From Methylobacterium ajmalii (lineage in GTDB: Bacteria; Pseudomonadota; Alphaproteobacteria; Rhizobiales; Beijerinckiaceae): 43,177 bases of DNA. The stretch lies in assembly GCF_016613415.1 (NCBI RefSeq), contig NZ_JACWCT010000170.1, forward strand, positions 1 to 43,177, given 5' to 3'. Below the pieces are notes generated by a model. That model was not told the DNA's origin. It saw only the letters and a list, made by a program, of their open reading frames with translations, and did no database searches. The number at the start of each line of letters is the position of its first letter. The first letter of the stretch is position 1. The translations under genes were made by a program, and so were the position numbers. Positions 1-9,573 of this stretch are shown here, piece by piece.

Positions 1-192
1 CTCCAGCTCCTTCATCCGGCGCACCTGGTCGGACTTCAGCCCACCGAACTCCTTGCGCCAGCGGTAATACGTGACCTCGGTCACGCCGATACCCCGGATC
101 GCGTCAGCCACGCTCTGACCCTGCGAGACCAGCACGTCCACCTGCCGCAGCTTGGCCACAACCTCTTCCGGTTTGTGCTTCTTCGTTCCCAT
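1..192 (-). CDS. IS3-family transposase OrfA, partial at the window edge
   Basis: The 64 visible codons start with ATG at 192 and run off the left edge. The protein begins MGTKKHKPEEVVAKLRQ, continues with GQSVADAIRGIGVTEVTYYRW, and reaches KEFGGLKSDQVRRMKELE. This is the helix-turn-helix DNA-binding domain of IS3/IS911-type OrfA (HTH_8/transposase_8 type). YRWRKEFGG is the usual end of the recognition helix and RRMKELE begins the leucine-zipper coiled coil. In this family OrfA is joined to the DDE-domain OrfB by programmed -1 frameshifting; OrfB is not visible. Whether the element is intact cannot be judged. Confidence 0.85.
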   Translation of the reverse strand, partial: MGTKKHKPEEVVAKLRQVDVLVSQGQSVADAIRGIGVTEVTYYRWRKEFGGLKSDQVRRMKELE

Positions 193-350
193 CGCGTCCG
201 TCCTCCGTCGGCTCAAAGCCATACTTCAGCGCGGACCACTCCGATGGGGGCTGACCACTCTCGCCCGTCCAGTGCCCCTGCTGCCAGCACCGCTTCCGCT
301 TGCCCTCTGATCTCAAAGTGCCCAAGTAGTGCTAGATCTCGCAGGGGAAG
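1..350 (-). mobile_element. Left-edge fragment of an IS3-family insertion sequence
   Basis: The window opens inside an insertion sequence read on the minus strand. It holds the start of an orfA-type transposase (1-192) and about 150 bases of upstream IS DNA. I could not find a terminal inverted repeat with confidence, so the outer end near 350 is approximate. It is set where the sequence turns to low-GC DNA around 340-390. The second transposase frame, if present, lies outside the window. Confidence 0.6.
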
Positions 351-718
351 GTATCGACCTTAGGATTGTAAGCTAAAAAAGCGCACGAAACGAGTGTGGC
401 CACCGGAACCGCTGCGACAAAACAGCAGATGCAGAATTTATTTCAGGCGTCGCGTCGCGTCGCGCCGACCGCCGCGTCATGCCCCGATGGAGCGAGTCCC
501 CGATCCGCGAGGTACGTACCGGCTTCCGGCGGGCGACGTACGACTCGGGATGAGGCCGGACAGGACTCGTCCACCGGCCTCGGTTATGAAAGGCGATCGA
601 TGCCGTCCGCCGCCGTCGCGCCGGTTCGTCCCCGTAGCCAGCGCGGGCGTTGGAGACCCCGTACCGCTCCAAGGCGGATGGCCGGCGAGGGCACAGCCCT
701 CGCCCCGGCTCCCCGTCG
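193..718. other. Long non-coding stretch between the IS edge and a GNAT gene
   Basis: About 525 bases without a convincing gene. The first 150 bases are IS leader. The rest, 363-718, has short overlapping open frames on both strands, all with arginine- and proline-rich translations typical of GC-rich shadows. There is a short run of CGTCG repeats near 450-462. No RNA gene or known domain was recognised. Confidence 0.5.
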
Positions 719-1258
719 TCACGCCGCGGCGCGGTAGCCTTCGCCCGCCAGGCCGGCGGACGGATCGTGGCGGCCGGTCGCCCGCACCATGCCGTCGGCG
801 CCGTCCAGCGTACCGGGCACGAGGTCAAGGGCGAGGAAGCGCTCCGGCGCGTAGGGGCCGGGCAGGCGCAAGCCGCCGACCCGCTCGCGGGTGAAGCCGA
901 AGCGGGCGTAGTAGGGCGCGTCGCCGACCAGGATCACGGCCCGGTGACCGAGGGCGGCGGCGCGGGCGAGCGCCGCGCGCATCAGCCCGTGGCCGATGCC
1001 GAGGCCGTGGAGGCCGGGCTCGACGGCGATCGGTCCGAGCATCAGGGCGGGCGTGCCCCCGGCATCGACGTCCCACAGCCGCACGGTGGCGACCAGTCGG
1101 CCGTCGAGCTCGACCACGAGGGCGAGGCCCTCCGCGGGAAGGCGGCCCTCTCGCAGGCGCTCGCAGGTCTTGGTGAAGCGGGCCTCGCCGAAGCACGCGT
1201 CGAGCAGGTGCTCGCGGGCGGCGACATCGGCGGCGCGCTCGTCGCGGATCTGGATCAT
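719..1258 (-). CDS. GNAT family N-acetyltransferase (YhbS-like)
   Basis: A 179-residue protein beginning MIQIRDERAADVAAREHLLD. The start at 1258 is preferred over a longer frame because GGGAGGG lies seven bases upstream. GNAT features are clear: a beta strand with LVVELDGRLVATVRLW, the motif A region LMLGPIAVEPGLHGLGIGHGLM (the acetyl-CoA pyrophosphate loop, GLGIGHG) and a downstream AVILVGDAPYYARFGF. The last part, D.PYY.RFGF, is characteristic of the YhbS-like COG3153 branch. The acceptor substrate cannot be predicted. It shares its strand with ornithine decarboxylase, but a strong hairpin separates the two, so it is probably transcribed independently. Confidence 0.85.
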   Translation of the reverse strand: MIQIRDERAADVAAREHLLDACFGEARFTKTCERLREGRLPAEGLALVVELDGRLVATVRLWDVDAGGTPALMLGPIAVEPGLHGLGIGHGLMRAALARAAALGHRAVILVGDAPYYARFGFTRERVGGLRLPGPYAPERFLALDLVPGTLDGADGMVRATGRHDPSAGLAGEGYRAAA

Positions 1259-1365
1259 GGCCGTACCCTCCCGAGACTGACAGAAGACGGGCAAAGGACA
1301 GCCCTCGCACCCGCCGCATCGGCGGGCCGTCCGGGACTTGAGGATGGGTGACGAGGAGAGGCGTC

Positions 1366-1404
1366 GATGCGCCGGGCTCCCTAGAACGGGGAACCCGGCG
1401 CATC
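1366..1404 (-). terminator. Perfect 11-bp hairpin after ornithine decarboxylase
   Basis: GATGCGCCGGG pairs perfectly with CCCGGCGCATC, and the inner bases continue the stem imperfectly around a short loop. It lies about 50 bases beyond the odc stop codon and upstream of the GNAT gene. No clear U tract follows on either strand, so termination efficiency is uncertain. Confidence 0.55.
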
Positions 1405-1456
1405 GTTCCGTTGGGTCAGCGCCGTGTCGGCCCCGGACCTCGATGGGAGACCCGGA

Positions 1457-2623
1457 TCAGATCACGTAGGACTGGAGCGGCGGGAAGCCGTTGAACGCCA
1501 CCGCCGCGTAGGTGGTGGTGTAGGCGCCCGCGCCCTCGATCAGCACCTTGTCGCCGATCGCGAGCGAGATCGGCAGCGGGTACGGGGTCTTCTCGTAGAG
1601 CACGTCGGCCGAATCGCAGGTCGGGCCGGCGAGCACGCAGGGGACCGTGCGGTCCTCGTCGTGCTCGGTGAGGATGCGGTAGCGGATCGACTCGTCCATC
1701 GTCTCGGCGAGGCCGCCGAACTTGCCGATGTCGAGGTAGACCCACCGCACCTCGTCGGTGGCGTCCGACTTCTGCGAGACCAGGACGACCTCGGCCTCGA
1801 TCATGCCGGCATTGCCGACCATGCCACGGCCCGGCTCGATGATCGTCTCGGGGAGCTGGTTGCCGAAATGCTTGGTCAGCGCCCGGAAGATCGCGTCGCC
1901 GTAGGATTCCACGCCCGGCACCGCCTTGAGGTACTTGGTCGGGAAGCCGCCGCCGAGGTTCACCATCGAGAGATGGATGCCGCGATCGGCGCACTCGCGG
2001 AAGATCATCGCGGCCGAGGCGAGCGCCCCGTCCCAGGCTTCCGTGTTGCCCTGCTGCGAGCCGACGTGGAACGACACGCCGTAGGCGTGCAGGCCCGCCC
2101 GGGTGCCGTGCTCGAGCACGTCCACCGCCATCTCGGGCACGCAGCCGAACTTGCGCGAGAGCGGCCACTCGGCCCCGGCGCCGTCGCACAGGATGCGGCA
2201 GAACACCTGCACGTCCCCGCGGGGGACCTTGACCGCGTCGGCGGCGCGGGCGATCTTGTCGACCTCGGCCTGGCAGTCGACGGCGAAGAGCCGCACGCCG
2301 AGCTGCAGCGCGCGGGCGATGCAGCGCTCCTTCTTGATGGTGTTGCCGAACGACACCCGGTCGGCGGTGGCGCCGGCGGCGAGCGCCATCTGGACCTCGA
2401 CCACCGAGGCGGTGTCGAAGCAGGAGCCCATCTCGGCGAGCGCGCGCAGCACCTCGGGGGCCGGGTTCGCCTTGACGGCGTAGAACACCCGGGTGTCCGG
2501 CAGGGCACGGGCGAAGGCGGTGTAGTTGTCGCGCACGACGTCGAGGTCGAGGACCATCACGGGACCCTCGTCCCGGCCGAGCTCGCGGCGCACGCGCAGG
2601 AAATCGCGGATGCGATCGGTCAT
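1457..2623 (-). CDS. odc: Ornithine decarboxylase, fold type III (alanine racemase fold)
   Basis: A 388-residue PLP enzyme that decarboxylates ornithine to putrescine, opening polyamine synthesis. It belongs to the eukaryotic ODC / diaminopimelate decarboxylase fold, not the large E. coli SpeC fold. Lys51 in YAVKANPAPEVL is the expected Schiff-base lysine. HVGSQ near 186 and the glycine-rich GGGFPTK near 224 bind cofactor, EPGRG near 263 is the phosphate site, and Cys336-Asp337 in GPTCDSADVLYE are the catalytic cysteine and the substrate-amine aspartate. Length matches alphaproteobacterial ODCs. The start at 2623 is supported by GGTGGGG upstream. Some members also accept lysine, which cannot be excluded. 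A long structured leader precedes it. Confidence 0.93.
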   Translation of the reverse strand: MTDRIRDFLRVRRELGRDEGPVMVLDLDVVRDNYTAFARALPDTRVFYAVKANPAPEVLRALAEMGSCFDTASVVEVQMALAAGATADRVSFGNTIKKERCIARALQLGVRLFAVDCQAEVDKIARAADAVKVPRGDVQVFCRILCDGAGAEWPLSRKFGCVPEMAVDVLEHGTRAGLHAYGVSFHVGSQQGNTEAWDGALASAAMIFRECADRGIHLSMVNLGGGFPTKYLKAVPGVESYGDAIFRALTKHFGNQLPETIIEPGRGMVGNAGMIEAEVVLVSQKSDATDEVRWVYLDIGKFGGLAETMDESIRYRILTEHDEDRTVPCVLAGPTCDSADVLYEKTPYPLPISLAIGDKVLIEGAGAYTTTYAAVAFNGFPPLQSYVI

Positions 2624-2990
2624 GATCAGCCCCACCAAAGGTTCGAGAGGGCTCCCGCGGGAACCCGATGTCGAGATCAAGACGGCGCGCGTCGGCCGTC
2701 CGGCGTCAGGGGGCGATGCGGCGCGGCGCGGACGTGCTGTGGAGACACGCCGTGCGTCGCGGGCACAGAGCACCCGGAAGCTGCCTTTGCTTGGAACGGG
2801 GAAACCCGATCCGCACTCGGGGCAAGGAGAAACAAGCCTCTTCGGTGTCGGCCTTTGGAGGGCCGACGAGACCAAAAAAGCCCGTTCGTCGTTGCTTTAA
2901 GCTGCGTCCCCCGTGGAGAGCGGGGTTCGCCGGTTTTGCCTCCGGCTGCCGGTTGTTGTCGGGGTCCGGTGTTTCCACCTGGATGCCGGC
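2624..2990 (-). ncRNA. Candidate speF-type leader RNA upstream of ornithine decarboxylase
   Basis: Alphaproteobacterial ornithine decarboxylase genes often carry a conserved leader of several hundred nucleotides known as the speF RNA motif; this position matches. Stems visible in the minus-strand RNA are a 7-bp stem with a 7-base loop at 2847-2867, a CCCCG/CGGGG stem at 2909-2925, and a hairpin at 2649-2666 just above the ribosome-binding site. The last one needs a G-U pair that forms only in the minus-strand transcript, which argues for RNA function on that strand. I did not align it to the family model, so membership and the 5' limit are inference. Confidence 0.5.
2706..2978 (-). CDS. Possible upstream ORF inside the odc leader
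   Basis: A GTG-start frame of 90 codons lies wholly inside the leader and ends about 80 bases before the odc start. Codons 30-31 are two consecutive CGA arginine codons (2886-2891), followed by ACG, giving QRRTGFFGLVG. Codon usage is poor for this genome (TTA, AAA, ACA, CGA), so it may be only a chance open frame across an RNA element. Translation of a leader peptide that senses arginine or ornithine is known for enterobacterial speF, but the peptide here is not recognisably the same. Confidence 0.2.
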   Translation of the reverse strand: METPDPDNNRQPEAKPANPALHGGRSLKQRRTGFFGLVGPPKADTEEACFSLPRVRIGFPRSKQRQLPGALCPRRTACLHSTSAPRRIAP

Positions 2991-3316
2991 CGGAGGGATC
3001 CACCCTTCCCGGCCATCGATCCTTTAAGACCCCTGGCGGCTGTCCGGCCTCTTGTCCGGATGCCCACCAACCGGCACGCGGCCACAGGCACGTGCGAAAT
3101 TGGGCAAGGCGGTAGATACGGACCACGGCCCCCCGCCGCAAGCCCCATCGCGGGGTTTTTCGCCGGATTTCCCCGGCGTGGCCCGCGCGCCACGCCCCCT
3201 GGAGAGGCCGTCGCGCCGCGGGGCCTTCTCAAGCGGCGCCGGACGCGCCATTCAACCCGGCGACAGACAGCAAAGAGGCGCGCGTTCAGGACCCGCGCCC
3301 TATCCTCCGGGACACC
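2991..3316. other. Intergenic DNA between the odc leader and opgG
   Basis: Divergent promoters for odc (minus) and opgG (plus) should lie here. Several GC-rich inverted repeats are visible, including CCGGACAAGAGGCCGG on the minus strand near 3042-3059. No clear -35/-10 pair could be assigned and no coding sequence is convincing. Confidence 0.4.
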
Positions 3317-4936
3317 ATGACGATCTCGCCCTCGCGCCGCGCGCTCCTCGCCGGCCTGCTCTCCTCCGCCGCCCTCAGCCGGGCGGCCTCCGCCCAGGTC
3401 GGGCCGACCCAGCCCGGCCCGAGCGCCCTGCCGCCGCCCGAGCCCGCCCCGGCGCCCTCCGGCCCGCCGCGCTTCCGCTTCGACGAGGTGGTGCGGCGCG
3501 CGAAGGCCCTGGCCGGCGCCCCGTTCGAGGCGAGCGTCGCGCCGCTGCCGGCGCCGCTCGCCTCCCTCGACTACGATGCCTGGCGCGACATCCGCTTCCG
3601 GCCCGACAAGGCCCTCCTGGGAGACCAGGACGGGCCGTTCCGGCTCCAGCTCTTCCACCTCGGCTTCCTCTATACCCGCCCGGTCGTCGTGAACGTGGTG
3701 CGGGACGGGGTGCCGACGCCGGTGCCCTACCAGCCGGCCCTGTTCGATTACGGTCGCACCACCATCGACAAGCCGCTGCCGGTCAATCTCGGCTTCGCCG
3801 GTTTCCGGCTGCACTATCCGCTCAACAAGCCGGGCGTGCTCGACGAGCTGATCTCGTTCCTCGGCGCCAGCTACTACCGCTTCCTCGGCCGCGACCAGCT
3901 CTACGGGCTCTCGGCCCGGGGGCTCGCCGTCAACGTCGAGGGCGTCGGCGGGCCGGAGGAATTCCCGGTCTTCCGCGAGTTCTGGATCGAGATGCCGCCG
4001 AAGGGTGCCGACCGGGCGGTGATCTACGCGCTGCTCGACGGGCCGTCCTGCACCGGCGCGTTCCAGTTCCTGGTCTATCCGGGCGACGAGACCGTGGTCG
4101 ACGTGCGCTGCACGCTCATTCCGCGCCGCGAGATGGCGACGGTCGGCCTCGCGCCGCTGACCTCGATGTTCTTCATCGGCGAGAACGACCGCCACCATTC
4201 GGACGATTACCGCCCCGAGCTGCACGATTCCGACGGGCTCCTGATGCAGTCGGGCGGCGGCGAGTGGATCTGGCGGCCCCTGCGCAACCCCAAGGAGCGC
4301 TGGGTCTCGGCCTTCGAGGACCGCAACCCGAAGGGGTTCGGGCTGATGCAGCGCGACCGGGTGTTCGAGGACTACCAGGACCTCGAGGCGTTCTACCACC
4401 GCCGCCCGGGCTACTGGGTCGAGCCGCAGGGCGAGTGGGGCGAGGGCACGGTGCGCCTCGTCGAGCTGCCGACCGAGAACGAGACCCACGACAACATCGT
4501 GGCCTCCTGGCAGCCGAAGCAGCCCTACAAGCCCGGCGAGGCGGTGGAGCTGTCCTACAAGATCCGCTCGCTCGCCGAGACCGACGACCTGCATCCCGGC
4601 GGGCGGGTGGTGAACACCTACGTCGCCCGCACCACGGCGAGCGGCGGCACGGCGGATGCGAGCGAGCCGCGCACCCGGCGCTTCCTCGTCGACTTCTCCG
4701 GCGGCGACCTCGCCTACTGGCTCACCGACCCGAAGGCGGTCGAGATCGTGCCCTCGACCACCGCCGGCAAGATCACCGCGATCTCCCTGGTGCCCAACCT
4801 CCACGTGAAGGGCTTCCGCGCGGCGATCGACGTGCGGCTCGACGGGGCCGGGCAGTCGACGGAGCTGCGCGCTTTCCTGCGCGCGCGCGGCCAGACCCTG
4901 ACAGAGACCTGGACCTATCCGTGGAAGGCCGCGTGA
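3317..4936 (+). CDS. opgG: Periplasmic glucan biosynthesis protein, OpgG/OpgD (MdoG) family
   Basis: A 539-residue exported protein for osmoregulated periplasmic glucans. The N-terminus carries SRRALLAGLLSSAALSRAASAQ, a twin-arginine-type signal ending near residue 27, which recalls E. coli OpgD more than OpgG. After a proline-rich linker the MdoG domain starts at FRFDEVVRRAKALAGAPF. Family landmarks follow: LASLDYDAWRDIRFRPDKALW-like text (here KALLGDQD), FQLFHLGFLY-like sequence, FRLHYPLN, FLGASYYRFLGRDQLYGLSARGLA, TSMFFIGEN and RPEVHDSDGL-like RPELHDSDGL. Recent structural work places this family among beta-1,2-glucan-active enzymes. The glucosyltransferase OpgH is not in the window. The G versus D assignment is uncertain. 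Confidence 0.92.
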   Translation: MTISPSRRALLAGLLSSAALSRAASAQVGPTQPGPSALPPPEPAPAPSGPPRFRFDEVVRRAKALAGAPFEASVAPLPAPLASLDYDAWRDIRFRPDKALLGDQDGPFRLQLFHLGFLYTRPVVVNVVRDGVPTPVPYQPALFDYGRTTIDKPLPVNLGFAGFRLHYPLNKPGVLDELISFLGASYYRFLGRDQLYGLSARGLAVNVEGVGGPEEFPVFREFWIEMPPKGADRAVIYALLDGPSCTGAFQFLVYPGDETVVDVRCTLIPRREMATVGLAPLTSMFFIGENDRHHSDDYRPELHDSDGLLMQSGGGEWIWRPLRNPKERWVSAFEDRNPKGFGLMQRDRVFEDYQDLEAFYHRRPGYWVEPQGEWGEGTVRLVELPTENETHDNIVASWQPKQPYKPGEAVELSYKIRSLAETDDLHPGGRVVNTYVARTTASGGTADASEPRTRRFLVDFSGGDLAYWLTDPKAVEIVPSTTAGKITAISLVPNLHVKGFRAAIDVRLDGAGQSTELRAFLRARGQTLTETWTYPWKAA

Positions 4937-5433
4937 GCGCGCGCCCCGCCCAGGCGCCGGCCGTCACCATCCGGCCGGCGCGTCCCGAGGACCTCGACGC
5001 CCTGGTGGCGCTCGAGGCCGCGGCCTTCGCCACCGACCGGGCGGAGCGCCGGGCGATCCGCCACGCCATCGGCTCGCCGTCGATCTCGCTGCTCGTCGCC
5101 CTCGACGACGCGGTCCTGGTCGGCGCTGCCACGATCGAGCGCCGCCGCGGCAGCCGGCGCGCCCGTCTGTCCTCGATCGCGGTGGCGCCGAGCCGGGCCG
5201 GCACGGGTTTGGGCCGGGTGCTGCTCGCGGCCGCCGAGGCCGAGGCCCTGGCGCGGGAGTGCGACCGGCTGCGGCTCGAGGTCCGCGAGGACAACGGCGC
5301 CGGCATCCGCCTCTACGAGCGCAGCGGCTACCGCCGCTTCGAGACCGTGACGGACTACTACGAGGACGGCACCACCGCCTGGCGCTACGAGAAGCCGCTG
5401 GCCGGGGAGGGGGGCGGGAGGCGCCGTCCCTGA
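4933..5433 (+). CDS. GNAT family N-acetyltransferase (RimI-like)
   Basis: A 166-residue protein starting with GTG at 4933 inside the opgG stop codon (GTGA overlap), which implies translational coupling; another GTG lies 12 bases upstream. The N-terminus ITIRPARPEDLDALVALE-like sequence, the acetyl-CoA loop SIAVAPSRAGTGLGRVLL and the C-terminal LEVREDNGAGIRLYERSGYRRF are standard GNAT motifs A and B. The ending resembles RimI-type protein acetyltransferases, but this does not fix the substrate. The gene is probably co-transcribed with opgG. I see no evidence of a functional link beyond coupling. Confidence 0.87.
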   Translation: MSARPAQAPAVTIRPARPEDLDALVALEAAAFATDRAERRAIRHAIGSPSISLLVALDDAVLVGAATIERRRGSRRARLSSIAVAPSRAGTGLGRVLLAAAEAEALARECDRLRLEVREDNGAGIRLYERSGYRRFETVTDYYEDGTTAWRYEKPLAGEGGGRRRP

Positions 5434-5608
5434 TCCGTCCTGATACAACCATGGAACGAGCGGGCCGGCGGCGGTACCACTGTTCGCCCTTGACGCAGCG
5501 AAATGTGCCGATCCGAAATGGTTTCCGATCGGTTACCGTTGGCACGCCGCACGCACAGATCCCGGAGACCGAGGCACAGGATGCCTCACATCGGGATGAG
5601 GTGCCACC

Positions 5609-6049
5609 ATGGCCACGACGAACGCCGAACTCCGCCGGACGATCTTCGCGCAGCATAGCGGGATGATCGGGGCGGCAGCGCCCGCCATCGTGCCCGATCG
5701 GTTCTCTCAGCGTTTCGAGCCGGACTCTCGACGTCCGGCGCGCGGGCAGGATGGTTTCGCCGACCGTCCCGACGCGCGCGAGGTGCGCACCATCGAGATC
5801 GTCCTCGTGCCGGATCGACGGACCGGGGGCGGCTGGCTCCGGGGGCTCGGGACCGTCGCGAAGATCCTGGCGGTACCGGCCGTCATCGCCGGCGCGCTCC
5901 TCGCCGAGCCGGTCTACGATTGCCGCAAGCAGAAGAGCTACGGGATGCTGTATTACGGCACCACCGTGCAGATGTGCGTGAGCGAGCGCCTGTCCGGCCG
6001 CTTCGGCGGCGTGCAGGCGGCCGTGGACCGGACGATGCGGGCGATGTGA
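5609..6049 (+). CDS. Hypothetical protein with one membrane segment
   Basis: 146 residues with no recognised family. A ribosome-binding site (GATGAGGTG) sits seven bases before the ATG. The first 70 residues are polar and probably cytoplasmic. VRTIEIVLVPDRRTGGGW is followed by one hydrophobic stretch, AKILAVPAVIAGALLAEPVY (about 85-105), then YDCRKQKSYGMLYYGTTVQMCVSERLSGRFGG. Two cysteines flank the region just after the membrane segment and could form a periplasmic disulfide. Codon usage matches its neighbours. It stands alone between the GNAT gene and a repeat-rich intergenic region. Confidence 0.6.
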   Translation: MATTNAELRRTIFAQHSGMIGAAAPAIVPDRFSQRFEPDSRRPARGQDGFADRPDAREVRTIEIVLVPDRRTGGGWLRGLGTVAKILAVPAVIAGALLAEPVYDCRKQKSYGMLYYGTTVQMCVSERLSGRFGGVQAAVDRTMRAM

Positions 6050-6128
6050 GGATCACGGTCCCCACCCCGCGGAGCAGGGCTGTCCGGGGAAAGGAGGAGA
6101 CGCGTGTTTCCCCTCTCCCCGCGGGCGG

Positions 6129-6233
6129 CTAGAGCATTTTCCGACGAAGTGGAAACCGGCTCGTCGCAGAAAATGCGACAAAACAATGACTTGGAGAGCT
6201 TCGCGATTGCAGCGCGATCGTGAAGTGCTCTAG
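6129..6233. repeat. 105-bp MITE-like palindromic element
   Basis: The element begins CTAGAGCA and ends TGCTCTAG, so its ends are perfect 8-bp inverted repeats. Inside, GCATTTTC pairs with GAAAATGC, and CGACGA pairs with TCGTCG around GTGGAAACCGG. The lower GC content contrasts with the surroundings. Elements with the same AGAGCATTTTCCGACGAAG core are dispersed in many Methylobacterium and Bradyrhizobium genomes as far as I recall; no copy number can be given here. It carries no ORF. Confidence 0.7.
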
Positions 6234-6283
6234 CGTATTCACACAACTCGGTTCGAGCGGTTTACCCATTGAAGGTCGCGCGC

Positions 6284-6410
6284 CTCTCCTCCCCCTTGTG
6301 GGGAGGAGTTGGAGGTGGGGTGGTGCCGCGTAGAACTCGACGCCCCATTCTGCACCACCCCCACGCGGGATCTTCGATCCCCATAACCCCTCCCCACAAG
6401 GGGGAGGGGG
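6284..6410. repeat. GC-rich inverted-repeat element downstream of secA
   Basis: Ends CCTCCCCCTTGTGGGGAGG-like and CCTCCCCACAAGGGGGAGG are near-perfect inverted repeats of about 19 bases, and an inner pair GGGTGGTGC / GCACCACCC nests inside them. The unit could fold into one long hairpin and may also act as the secA transcription terminator, since it lies about 50 bases beyond the secA stop. Similar CTCCCC-TTGTGGGGAG elements recur in Hyphomicrobiales intergenic DNA. Confidence 0.65.
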
Positions 6411-6457
6411 CAGGCGCACGGCAGCGAGAGGCTTGGGAGAAAGGCCTCGGGGGCCGA

Positions 6458-9328
<2,871 letters not shown>

Positions 9329-9573
9329 CGTGAACCTGCGATCGATCGTAGCGGTAGTGGCGCGCGCCGCGGGCGCCTTATAGGCCCATATAGGGAGCCG
9401 TGCACCCAAAAGGCAGCCGTCGCCCGGCACGAGCGTGGCCGTGCTGCGAAAGACGGGGGGAGGGGGCGGACGACGCCGCTTGATTCCCGCCCCGGCACCG
9501 CCCTAGCTGCCGTGCTGCGATCAGCAAGGACGACGGCCGGCGGGGAAACAACCGCGGCCCGGGGAGGAACATC

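Noticed and set aside
373..894. Overlapping open frames of 100-170 codons on both strands
   Set aside because: They are Arg/Pro-rich, overlap each other, lack ribosome-binding sites and known motifs, and part lies antisense to the GNAT gene.
2880..2900. Rho-independent terminator at the TTTTTT run in the odc leader
   Set aside because: No complementary left arm to AACGGGC was found upstream on the minus strand, so a classical terminator could not be drawn.
1424..3115. A 563-codon plus-strand open frame across ornithine decarboxylase
   Set aside because: It is antisense to a gene with intact catalytic motifs; its His/Ala/Asp/Val-rich translation is the normal antisense shadow of GC-rich coding DNA.
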